Below are positions 45,140-53,248 of a stretch of DNA of 64,000 bases, one piece after another. Below the pieces are notes generated by a model. The model did not search any database. It had not been told where the DNA came from and was given only the letters and a program-made list of their open reading frames with translations. Source of the stretch: an uncultured Bacteroidota bacterium (GTDB lineage Bacteria > Bacteroidota > Bacteroidia > Flavobacteriales > Flavobacteriaceae); assembly GCA_902515395.1 (NCBI GenBank), contig CABXUL010000001.1:1-64000 (forward strand), in the 5' to 3' direction. The position numbers were made by a program, and so were the translations under genes. Every line of letters starts with the position of its first letter. Within the stretch, counting starts at the first letter, position 1.

Positions 45140-46990
45140 ATGAAAAAGATATTTAAACATATAAGAGGAGATTTTTTTGGTGGATTAACGGCAGGAATTG
45201 TAGCCTTGCCATTAGCATTAGCTTTCGGAGTTTCTTCTGGCCTTGGAGCTTCAGCTGGTTTGTACGGAGCTTTATTTTTGAGTTTTTTCGCTGCACTTCT
45301 GGGCGGGACAAATACACAGATTTCAGGACCAACAGCACCCATGACTGCTCTGAGCATGGTAATAATATCTACAATAGTAATTATGAATGATGGAGATGTT
45401 TCAAAAGCTCTGCCATTGATTCTTGGAGTTTTTCTTCTATCTGGACTCCTTCAAATAGTTCAAGGTCTGTTGGGCTTAGGGGTTTATATTAAATATATCC
45501 CTTACCCAGTTGTTTCAGGTTTTATGACTGCTATTGGTTTAATTATTTTAACAACACAAATTTTACCTGTTTTAGGATATTATCCAAAGGAAGATATTGA
45601 GCTTGTTAAATCTTTTGAGAAAGAAGCTGAAAATGCTCTAGTAATTAAGTCAATTGAGGAAAACTCCAAGAATGATTTGATTGACAAGCAAAGCCTTACT
45701 GAAGCTGCAATGAATATTGAAAACCTAGATGAAATTGATATTCAGAATGAATCGAAAGTGCAAGCATCAAAATACGCCTCGGGTGTTGTAGGTGCATTGA
45801 GGGTTTTACCCAGGGCAATTCAAAAAATTGATATTGTTGAGCTCCTATTAGCGCTCGGGACAATAATTATTATATATGGTTTTAAGAGAATTACAACTAT
45901 CATTCCAAGCACATTAGTTGGTTTAATTTTAATGACTATTATAGGGATTTTCTTTACACCTGGTTACAGACCAATTACTGAAATTCCAAGTGGTTTTCCA
46001 ATGCCACAGTGGGGGATTTTTACAGAGATTAGTTTTGTAGAATTATTACCGTATTTTTTTACAGCTTTGACTTTATCATTATTGGGGACAATCGATTCAC
46101 TCTTAACAAGTGTAGTCGCTGATAATTTAACCAAAACTAGACATAAACCTAATAAGGAATTAATTGGTCAAGGTATAGGAAATAGTATATCCTCTATTTT
46201 TGGTGGGCTTCCTGGTGCAGGAGCTACTATCAGAACTGTTGTAAATATCAACTCTGGTGGGGTTACTAGAATTTCTGGTATGATTTCGAGTTTAGTTCTT
46301 TTATTTATTCTTTTAATTTTCAGTTCTATAGCTTCTAAAATTCCTGCTGCTGTTTTAGCGGGAATTCTTGTAACTGTCGGCATCAGTGTAATGGATTATA
46401 AAGGCTTGAGAGCATCTAGAATTTTACCTAAGGATATTAAATTTAAAAAATTTGGCATTAGCTCTGAGGTAATAATTATGTTCACTGTAATGTTATTGGC
46501 GACTTTTTGGAATTTAGTTTATGCAGTTGGAATTGGACTTTTGATTGCTTGTATTTTCTTTATGAAAAAAACTGGTGACTCAATGTCAAACTTTTCAAAG
46601 TTAATTCTTTCCTCAAAAGAAAAATTGAATGATAAAACTGAACTATTAGACACTAATGGAGATGGTAACCCTAATATTGCTATAAAGCAAATCATTGGGC
46701 CCTTATTTTTCGGTTCCTCAGATTCATTTCAAAAATTAGGCTCAAATATTCCTGATAATGTATCTACTGTTTTATTTAAGTTAGATGGAATGAATTATAT
46801 AGATCAATCAGGTTTTTATGCTATGGATGAAATGATTTTAAGCTTGGAAAAGCAAAATAAGAATATCTATTTTAGTGGTATAGAAAGTCAACCTAAAATT
46901 ATGTTTGAAAAAATGGGATTTTACCATAAAGTCAAAAATGATCAGATTTTTGATAATTATCAAGACTGTATAAAATTATTAAAGAAATAA
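45140..46990 (+). CDS. SulP-family anion transporter with STAS domain
   Basis: Inner-membrane carrier for sulfate, bicarbonate or a related anion. The transmembrane core starts GDFFGGLTAGIVALPLALAFGVSSGLGASAGLYGA and includes GGTNTQISGPTAPMTA and SIFGGLPGAGATIRTVVNINSGG. A STAS domain (about residues 510-605: IAIKQIIGPLFFGSSDSF, MNYIDQSGFYAMDEM) ends the protein. Between membrane segments, residues of about 150-230 form an acidic, soluble-looking insertion not typical of SulP carriers. With sulfatases nearby sulfate export or uptake is tempting, but a bicarbonate role (BicA-like) is equally possible. Confidence 0.88.
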   Translation: MKKIFKHIRGDFFGGLTAGIVALPLALAFGVSSGLGASAGLYGALFLSFFAALLGGTNTQISGPTAPMTALSMVIISTIVIMNDGDVSKALPLILGVFLLSGLLQIVQGLLGLGVYIKYIPYPVVSGFMTAIGLIILTTQILPVLGYYPKEDIELVKSFEKEAENALVIKSIEENSKNDLIDKQSLTEAAMNIENLDEIDIQNESKVQASKYASGVVGALRVLPRAIQKIDIVELLLALGTIIIIYGFKRITTIIPSTLVGLILMTIIGIFFTPGYRPITEIPSGFPMPQWGIFTEISFVELLPYFFTALTLSLLGTIDSLLTSVVADNLTKTRHKPNKELIGQGIGNSISSIFGGLPGAGATIRTVVNINSGGVTRISGMISSLVLLFILLIFSSIASKIPAAVLAGILVTVGISVMDYKGLRASRILPKDIKFKKFGISSEVIIMFTVMLLATFWNLVYAVGIGLLIACIFFMKKTGDSMSNFSKLILSSKEKLNDKTELLDTNGDGNPNIAIKQIIGPLFFGSSDSFQKLGSNIPDNVSTVLFKLDGMNYIDQSGFYAMDEMILSLEKQNKNIYFSGIESQPKIMFEKMGFYHKVKNDQIFDNYQDCIKLLKK

Positions 46991-47006
46991 TTTAAATCAT
47001 TGCTCT

Positions 47007-47723
47007 ATGAAAAATTATATATTTTTCTTTATTATCTCACTTTCTGTCCTGTCATGTGACAATTTAACTAAAATCAGGCTAACTAAACTTGAAGGATCTC
47101 CAGCCTACGAAACTGCTAAACTTAAAAATAAGAGTATAAATTTTAATGATAAAGAGTACCTTTTCCAATTTGATGTCATTGATTACGAACTAGGAAAGCA
47201 AACCGAAAAAGAGTTTAGTTTCGATTTAGCAAATTCCGCAAAAGGCCAACACATTCATTTCATCGTAAATAATGGACCTTATTCTGCTTTTTATTCCAGT
47301 GAGTTCAATAAGAAATTAGAAGAAAGTAACAATGTAATTTTGGCATTTTTATCGAGATCATATCATGAGTCGGTAAAAAATCCAAATGCTTTTTTTCTCA
47401 CACAAATTGGGGAGGGTAAGAAAATTGACCTAACGAAAGATTTTCTTTTCTACAGCAGGCCTAAAGGAGTATATAAGGGAAAGGATACTGAAAAATTATT
47501 ACTGGATTTTTATTTAGTCAATACAAATATATCGCCTTCGGGTAATAAAGTAAAAGCGACAATCCAAGATGCAGAATTCATAATAGATGAATGGGCTCCA
47601 TATTATATTGAAGGTTTGCCTAAGGGAGAAATCTCAATTAAATTAGAACTTATTGATGAAAAGGGGGAATTAATTGACACTCCATTTAATCCGTCTAAAA
47701 GAACTATTTTACTTGAAGATTAA
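47007..47723 (+). CDS. Lipoprotein of unknown function
   Basis: 238 residues with a lipoprotein signal (MKNYIFFFIISLSVLSC, Cys17). The mature protein is beta-rich with a conserved-looking KGQHIHFIVNNGPYSAFY segment at about residues 75-92, then IDEWAPYYIEGLPKGEISIKLELIDEKG. I recall similar Bacteroidota proteins labelled phosphopeptide-binding, on weak grounds. It starts 16 bases after the SulP gene, so the two are probably co-transcribed. Its stop codon lies within the stem of a 16-bp terminator hairpin. Confidence 0.6.
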   Translation: MKNYIFFFIISLSVLSCDNLTKIRLTKLEGSPAYETAKLKNKSINFNDKEYLFQFDVIDYELGKQTEKEFSFDLANSAKGQHIHFIVNNGPYSAFYSSEFNKKLEESNNVILAFLSRSYHESVKNPNAFFLTQIGEGKKIDLTKDFLFYSRPKGVYKGKDTEKLLLDFYLVNTNISPSGNKVKATIQDAEFIIDEWAPYYIEGLPKGEISIKLELIDEKGELIDTPFNPSKRTILLED

Positions 47724-47758
47724 TTATATTATAATTAATCTTCAAGCTTTTATTTTAT
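47712..47758 (+). terminator. Strong hairpin overlapping the stop codon, ending the SulP-lipoprotein unit
   Basis: A perfect 16-bp inverted repeat (left arm from 47712, CTTGAAGATTAATTAT; right arm 47731-47746) with a three-base loop is followed by CTTTTATTTTATT. The TAA at 47721-47723 is inside the left arm. Confidence 0.75.
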
Positions 47759-47765
47759 TCAGTTA

Positions 47766-48227
47766 TTAATGGCTGTAAGGGAAAGACGAATGGTGTAAAT
47801 CGATTTTTAACTTTCCATCAATAAGTTTATATCCAAAAGTATATTCTACTTTGGCCTCACTCCCACTTAGGTCAGTAAAATGGTAGTTCCCCATTGCTAT
47901 TGCTCGGTCTCCATCAATAATGATACCGCTATTTTCAAATCGAACTTTTGTCCAAGGGTTAATAGCAAAACCTTTATCTTCATTACATGCTCTATCATCA
48001 CCAGCAATGAAATAAGAAAGAGCCTGATTTTTAGTTGGTCTAAATTGTTCTATTTCACATTTGGTTGGCTTGAATAAAACTTCTCCATTTTCAAAAGCAT
48101 AAAGATTGTCCAAAAATTCACTTGCATATTCTTCACATGCCGCCCTATCCTCTTTAAGCGAACCTATTTTTACAACACCATTGCCCCAAACTTCTTGTGA
48201 TTCTTTTACTTGTTCCTTGTTAATCAT
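47766..48227 (-). CDS. NTF2-like (CaMKII-association-type/SnoaL-like) protein
   Basis: 153 residues with the cone-shaped NTF2 fold suggested by an N-terminal helix (QEVWGNGVVKIGSLKEDRAACEEYASEFLDNLYAFENGEVLFKPT) and a run of strands ending with VEYTFGYKLIDGKLKIDLHHSSFPY. The last motif, DLHHSS, is a hallmark of the CaMKII-association-domain-like group. Some databases mislabel these as phosphoribosyl-AMP cyclohydrolase, but the HisI cysteines are absent. No signal peptide, so cytoplasmic. It stands alone on the minus strand, facing the terminator of the lipoprotein gene. Confidence 0.7.
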   Translation of the reverse strand: MINKEQVKESQEVWGNGVVKIGSLKEDRAACEEYASEFLDNLYAFENGEVLFKPTKCEIEQFRPTKNQALSYFIAGDDRACNEDKGFAINPWTKVRFENSGIIIDGDRAIAMGNYHFTDLSGSEAKVEYTFGYKLIDGKLKIDLHHSSFPYSH

Positions 48228-48306
48228 TTTCTATTTATTTTAAATTAATTCAAAAATATTTAAATTTTTTAATTTTAAGAAAATTAATATATCTATTCAA
48301 ATTCCT

Positions 48307-50169
48307 CTAGTTAGAGAATATGTTATCAATATATACAATTGTGGGGCTTATTTGGACTTCACTGTTTCGCTCATCAAAACCAGGTAATTTCTGGTCACCA
48401 CTTTTATATTCCTGAATTTTCCTTTTCATTCTATATTTTCCAGTCCTAAATTCAACCCTATTGGGGTATAGGTTTTCTGAAAAATCAATTTTAATTTTTT
48501 TATTAAAGTCTCCACAAATTACTTCTACAATGGATAATTTAAAATTAAATTTTATTTTAAATGAATTCCACTCATTTTTTGAAATAAAAAACTGATTAAT
48601 TAACTTACTTGGCGAGGTTTTTAAATCTACTTGACCATTTTTTTTAAAATTTAAACTAATAATAGCTCTACCAATTTTATTATTAATATCAATATAGAAT
48701 TCTTCATTATTTAAATTTTCAACCATTATGTCAAAAGACAATTCCCTTTTTTTTGGGTCGATCATTCTAACTGCTTTGGCGTAATCGTATGGATCCCGAT
48801 CGGTTAGACATATAGAGTACCCTGATTTAAGAGGAGTTTTTTTAATTTTTACTGTACACCATTTAGGGGAGTAAATGTTCCAATACCTTAAAGCCATATC
48901 TACTGAATTATTATCAAAACTATCATTAATCTCTCCTGTGTAAGATCTTGTGATTGGTATTGGAATCTTTGAAATCCAAATATCTTCCTTATTTACTGAG
49001 TAAACTACCCAAAGATCATCACCAGGGGGATCACCGTTTCCTTCAACAATCCCCCTTACATATTGAGGCCCTGGTCTTTTCTCTATACCCCAATACCTTT
49101 TTATTGGAACTTCTCCATGGATAACGGCAAGTTCATTAAAATTAATTCCATCTTTACTTGTTGCAACTGCCAAAGGATGTCTATTCTTATTATTAGTTGG
49201 ATTATATACAAGTGCAAACTGATTATTTTCTAATTTTTGCCCCCATATTTTTGCCCCACCATATTTAAGGGTTTCTGACTTACGAGGTTCCTTCCATGTT
49301 TTTCCTCTATCTAAACTATATGTGGTCATTCTTGATTTAAATAGTCCAATTTTGGTAGAATCAGAAATACTATAGAAACTAAATGCTTTTTGTCTTTCAT
49401 ATGGTAAATAAAATTTTTTAGAATCTTCTGAAAGATAGTCTTCCTCCCACCATTGTATCCTTCTAATGGGATCATTCAAAAATGAATTACATGCTTCAAT
49501 TAATTTCTTATCATTTGATGAATTTATCATTGGATAAGATATGTTTCCCTTCCAAGTTTGATTAATTCTTACAAAATAAATAGGTCCAAAAGTAAAATCC
49601 TCTTTAATTTCTCTAACTACTCTTCCAACTCCATTACCATCATTACCTCCATAGTGACCAAAAACAAGAAACTTTCCGTTAGGGGCAATATAAAAACCCA
49701 TTCGTTGATGCATAATTTGGTTTTTAACGTCTACATATTTTTCAGATTTTTCATAAAAAAAATAAACTGGAAAAATAACTTTCGGTTTCTCCCAATTTAT
49801 TCCGTCTCGAGATTTAACTAAAAAAGTTATTCCAGGGTCAGAGTGTTCACCCATTGGGGTTGAAAGATATTGACACCAAAAAAAACCCCTCCAATATGCA
49901 AGCATTGGAGCATGATTGTAAGTCCATCCAATATTATCAGATAAATCAGGATAAGATCTATTTGCTCTTAGAATTTGAAAATTTTTAGTTCCAATAGCTG
50001 GTGATAATTGACCATCGTGATAATTTGAATTGGAAGTATGATCAGCTCCAATATATTTTATAGATATTTCATTTTGGGGATAAATTTTTGAAAAAAAAAT
50101 TAAAAAAAATAAAATAAAAATATTTTTAATTCGGTCTAATATTTGATTTTTTAATTTGTTTTTTATCAT
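48307..50169 (-). CDS. Secreted beta-propeller protein with Asp-box (BNR) motifs, putative glycan-active enzyme
   Basis: 620 residues with a long signal peptide (hydrophobic core IKNIFILFFLIFFSKIYPQ). The central 350 residues have propeller-like repeats with Asp-box-type turns: VKSRDGINWEKP, YSLDRGKTWKEP and ATSKDGINFNEL. This fold occurs in sialidases and in several lyases and hydrolases for plant and algal glycans. Charged patches such as IQWWEEDY and the conserved-looking GHYGGNDGNGVGRVVREI may contribute to an active site. The C-terminal 190 residues form a separate beta-sandwich (possible carbohydrate-binding module). The family could not be assigned; the sialidase label would be a guess. 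Confidence 0.68.
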   Translation of the reverse strand: MIKNKLKNQILDRIKNIFILFFLIFFSKIYPQNEISIKYIGADHTSNSNYHDGQLSPAIGTKNFQILRANRSYPDLSDNIGWTYNHAPMLAYWRGFFWCQYLSTPMGEHSDPGITFLVKSRDGINWEKPKVIFPVYFFYEKSEKYVDVKNQIMHQRMGFYIAPNGKFLVFGHYGGNDGNGVGRVVREIKEDFTFGPIYFVRINQTWKGNISYPMINSSNDKKLIEACNSFLNDPIRRIQWWEEDYLSEDSKKFYLPYERQKAFSFYSISDSTKIGLFKSRMTTYSLDRGKTWKEPRKSETLKYGGAKIWGQKLENNQFALVYNPTNNKNRHPLAVATSKDGINFNELAVIHGEVPIKRYWGIEKRPGPQYVRGIVEGNGDPPGDDLWVVYSVNKEDIWISKIPIPITRSYTGEINDSFDNNSVDMALRYWNIYSPKWCTVKIKKTPLKSGYSICLTDRDPYDYAKAVRMIDPKKRELSFDIMVENLNNEEFYIDINNKIGRAIISLNFKKNGQVDLKTSPSKLINQFFISKNEWNSFKIKFNFKLSIVEVICGDFNKKIKIDFSENLYPNRVEFRTGKYRMKRKIQEYKSGDQKLPGFDERNSEVQISPTIVYIDNIFSN

Positions 50170-50395
50170 AACTAAAACTAATGAATATTTGCATTAGAAT
50201 GATTAAATTTATTATATGTAAATATTCCTCCAATTAGTACTGCAAAACTTACCCTGGATTGTAAAAAAATTTTGTAAAAAGAAGATTTAAATTTTTTAAA
50301 GAATGAGAGTGGAAAATTTCAAACTGAACTAATTTCAGGGCAGTATCATTTTAAATTGCTTAGGTAAATTGAGAAGAAATTAATTTTAAAAGTAG
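50170..50395. other. Intergenic region before the tRNA gene
   Basis: AT-rich DNA without an ORF. It contains a short inverted repeat CTAATG...CATTAG at 50178-50197, just upstream of the propeller gene start on the minus strand. That repeat could be an operator, but it is too short to be sure. Nothing else is seen. Confidence 0.3.
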
Positions 50396-50467
50396 TAGCT
50401 CCGACAGGAATCGAACCTGTATCTAAAGTTTAGGAAACTCTTGTTCTATCCGTTGAACTACGGAGCC
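50396..50467 (-). tRNA. tRNA-Arg (anticodon CCT)
   Basis: Reads AGG codons. On the minus strand the cloverleaf is complete: acceptor GGCTCCG with CGGAGCT (a G-U at 1-72), D stem GTTC/GAAC, anticodon stem AGAGT/ACTTT around the loop TTCCTAA, and T arm ACAGG-TTCGATT-CCTGT. The discriminator base is A and CCA is not encoded. It stands alone in the gap between the propeller gene and the esterase operon. Confidence 0.95.
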
Positions 50468-50641
50468 AAAAACTCTTCAAAAGTAGCTTATAATTTTAAA
50501 TTTTTTTGGAGGAGATAAAATATGGATCATAAAAGATTAAATCATTTATATTTTAAAAGTTTATTAGATGTAAGACTTAAATGTCTTATAAAATCAATAC
50601 ATGTAAATATATTTTGTAAATTTTGATACTAAAATCAGACG

Positions 50642-51460
50642 ATGAATAATACAATTCAACTATTTATAGTACTATTTTTCGGTATACATATTAGTGGATT
50701 AAATGCACAAAAACAGGAATATATTTTAGAGGAAAATATTTCTTATTATGATGGAAGTATCGATACTTACCAAAAAGAGCGATGTAAAATTGATATTTAT
50801 TATCCTAAAAATTCAGAAAGCTTTCCAACAGTTGTTTGGATGCATGGAGGAGGTCTAAAGGGAGGTAATAAATCTATTCCAGTACAACTTCAAGAAAAAG
50901 GTATTGCTGTTATTGCTGTCAATTATAGACTTTACCCAAAAGTAAAAACTCCAGTTTTTATTGAGGATGCAGCTGCTGCAGTTGCCTGGACGTTTAAAAA
51001 TATTGAAAGATATGGGGGAGATCCCTCAAAAATTATTGTTAGCGGGAGTTCTGCAGGGGGTTATTTAACAATGATGGTAGGCTTAGACAAAAGCTACCTG
51101 AAAAAACACCAAATAGATGCAAATGATATTTTTGCATTACTACCACTTACAGGACATGCGATTACACATTTTACTGTTAGGTCAGAAAATGGGATTTCCA
51201 AGAAACAACCAATTATTGATCGTTACGCCCCCCTATATCACGTTAGAGCAGACGCTCCTCCTATAGTTCTTTATACAGGTGACCCAGAGTTGGAGATGCT
51301 AGGAAGGGCTGAAGAAAATGCTTACTTGATGCGAATGCTAAAAGTAGCAGGACATCAAAATGTAAAGCATATTATTTTTAATGGCTATGGTCACGGTATT
51401 TCAACTCCTGCTTTACCTTTAGTAGTTAATGAAATTAAAAAAATGATAAAAAATTTATGA
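50642..51460 (+). CDS. Secreted alpha/beta-hydrolase (esterase/lipase, HSL-like)
   Basis: Exported carboxylesterase of 272 residues with signal peptide MNNTIQLFIVLFFGIHISGLNAQ. The oxyanion motif HGGG is at residues 68-71, the nucleophile elbow is GSSAG (Ser137), and the late NGYGHG supplies the histidine; TGDPELEMLG probably holds the acid. It could remove acetyl or other ester groups from polysaccharide-derived sugars, given that ThuA, xylose genes and sulfatases follow. Its stop overlaps the ATG of the first ThuA gene by four bases, so it leads this catabolic operon. Confidence 0.85.
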   Translation: MNNTIQLFIVLFFGIHISGLNAQKQEYILEENISYYDGSIDTYQKERCKIDIYYPKNSESFPTVVWMHGGGLKGGNKSIPVQLQEKGIAVIAVNYRLYPKVKTPVFIEDAAAAVAWTFKNIERYGGDPSKIIVSGSSAGGYLTMMVGLDKSYLKKHQIDANDIFALLPLTGHAITHFTVRSENGISKKQPIIDRYAPLYHVRADAPPIVLYTGDPELEMLGRAEENAYLMRMLKVAGHQNVKHIIFNGYGHGISTPALPLVVNEIKKMIKNL

Positions 51461-52272
51461 GAAATTTAAAACACTATTCAATTTTAATAATTGCAATACT
51501 ATTTTATTCAGTTTCAATTCACAGCCAAAGTAAAAATGAACCGACATTGAAAGGGAAAAAAATTATATATGTTTTTGGTGGCTGGGAGGGTCATTTTCCA
51601 AAACAAAGTGTAGATGTATTTGTGCCTAAATTGAGAGCTGCAGGTGCTGATGTGAAAGTTTTTGATAACCTTAAGGTTTACACCAATAAAAAAATAATGG
51701 ATGAAACAGATTTAATTATTCAGATCTGGACCATGGGTAAAATATCGGAAAAACAATTTGAAGGTTTACAATCTGCAATAATGTCTGGAACTGGTTTCTC
51801 AGGGTGGCACGGCGGTGCAGGAGATGCATTTAGAGCCAATCTTAAGTACCAATTTATGGTCGGTGGACAGTTTATCTTTCACCCTGGTGGTAAAATTGAT
51901 TATCGAATTAATATTATTGATAAAAAAGATCAAATAACAAAAGGAATTAATGATTTTGATTTGAAACACACCGAACAATACTACATGCTTGTTGATCCAA
52001 ACACCAAGGTCCTTGCGGTTTCAGAGTTTGTAAGAGATAGATATGAAAAACCAGGGAAAAAAGAAATTAGAGTAACAGGAAGTGTTATGCCAGTTGTTTG
52101 GAAAAAGAACTATGGAAAAGGAAGAATATTTTATTCTTCAATTGGTCATTTTATGAAGGACTTTGATGTTCCAGAAGTTTTAAAAATGCAGATGAGAGGT
52201 TTTGCTTGGGCATCAGAAGGAAAATACCACGGAAAAGAGGATTTAATAAATCCATTTATAAAAATTAGGTAA
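51457..52272 (+). CDS. Secreted ThuA-domain protein, copy 1
   Basis: ThuA-family protein (class I glutamine-amidotransferase-like fold) of 271 residues with a signal peptide (HYSILIIAILFYSVSIHSQ). Visible segments are KKIIYVFGGWEGHFPKQSVDVFVPKLRAAGADVKVFDN, GTGFSGWHGGAGDAFRANLKYQFMVGGQF, DFDLKHTEQYYMLVDPNTKVLAVSEF and VWKKNYGKGRIFYSSIGH. ThuA proteins often accompany sugar-oxidation genes; some may act in keto-sugar metabolism, but the reaction here is unknown. It overlaps the esterase gene and is followed, after 133 bases, by a close paralogue. Confidence 0.88.
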   Translation: MRNLKHYSILIIAILFYSVSIHSQSKNEPTLKGKKIIYVFGGWEGHFPKQSVDVFVPKLRAAGADVKVFDNLKVYTNKKIMDETDLIIQIWTMGKISEKQFEGLQSAIMSGTGFSGWHGGAGDAFRANLKYQFMVGGQFIFHPGGKIDYRINIIDKKDQITKGINDFDLKHTEQYYMLVDPNTKVLAVSEFVRDRYEKPGKKEIRVTGSVMPVVWKKNYGKGRIFYSSIGHFMKDFDVPEVLKMQMRGFAWASEGKYHGKEDLINPFIKIR

Positions 52273-52405
52273 ATTCTTTAAGTGAGAAACTCTTTTTTTT
52301 TATTATTCGACTCTATTTGTGATATATATATTTTAACAAACGTTTTTTTATTTCATTCTATAATATATTGATTTTTGTATTTTTAAAGCTGGCTTATATA
52401 TTAGG

Positions 52406-53248
52406 ATGTCAAATATGAAATTTTTTAAAAACACTGGACTTATTTTATTAACCCTTGTTTCATTTCCTTTATCTATTTCATCTCAAAATAACCTCAAGAA
52501 TCCGTCTCTTAATGGGAAAAATATAATTTATGTTTATGGTGGAATGAATGGTCACAGTCCAAAAGAGAGCGTTAATCTTTTTGTTCCGATTCTAGAAAAG
52601 GAAGGTGCAAGTGTAAAGGTTTTTGACAACTTTAGTGTTTATGAAGATGAAAAATTAATGAAAGAGGCGGATCTTATAATTCAAATTTTTACTGATGCTT
52701 TTACCTCAGATCCTAGAATGAATAATGATCAATTTAAAGGGTTACGAAATGCTCTAATAAATGGAACGGGTTTTGCCGGTTGGCATGGAGGTCTTGGAGA
52801 CTCGAGTCCTAACCCATTATATCATTTCATAGTTGGCGGTGATTTCGTTGCTCATCCAGGGGAATTGAAGGAAATGAAGACTGCTGAGTATGAAGTAAAA
52901 ATATATGATTCAGAGGATTATATTACTAATGGGATATCGGACTTTAAAATTAATGGCTCTGAACAATATTATATGATGATCGATCCAAATGTCAAAGTAT
53001 TAGCTGTATCAGAATTTAAATTGAATAATTGGCCTACCAATGAAAATAAAATAAAAGGAAGTTTTATGCCTGTGATTTGGAAAAAGAATTATGGAAAAGG
53101 AAGAGTTTTTTACAGTTCTATAGGGCATTATCTTAAAGAATTTGAAATTCCTGAGGTGCTTACCATGCAAATGAGAGGATTTCGTTGGGCATCAGAAGGT
53201 AAATATCATCTGAAAGAAAATTTAATTTCACCAGTATATAAAAAATGA
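52406..53248 (+). CDS. Secreted ThuA-domain protein, copy 2
   Basis: 280 residues, clearly a paralogue of the gene before it: NGKNIIYVYGGMNGHSPKESVNLFVPILEKEGASVKVFDNF, GTGFAGWHGGLGDSSPNPLYHFIVGGDF, SEQYYMMIDPNVKVLAVSEF and KKNYGKGRVFYSSIGHYLKEFEIPEVLTMQMRGF. The signal peptide is NTGLILLTLVSFPLSISSQ. The two differ mainly in the loop before the GWHGG motif and after the VGG motif, which may set substrate. It overlaps xylB by four bases, tying ThuA to xylose catabolism in one transcript. An alternative start is four codons downstream (MKFFKN). Confidence 0.88.
   Translation: MSNMKFFKNTGLILLTLVSFPLSISSQNNLKNPSLNGKNIIYVYGGMNGHSPKESVNLFVPILEKEGASVKVFDNFSVYEDEKLMKEADLIIQIFTDAFTSDPRMNNDQFKGLRNALINGTGFAGWHGGLGDSSPNPLYHFIVGGDFVAHPGELKEMKTAEYEVKIYDSEDYITNGISDFKINGSEQYYMMIDPNVKVLAVSEFKLNNWPTNENKIKGSFMPVIWKKNYGKGRVFYSSIGHYLKEFEIPEVLTMQMRGFRWASEGKYHLKENLISPVYKK

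Noticed and set aside
48307..50169. Calling the propeller protein a sialidase
   Set aside because: Asp-boxes occur in many propellers; the FRIP motif and arginine triad were not found by eye.
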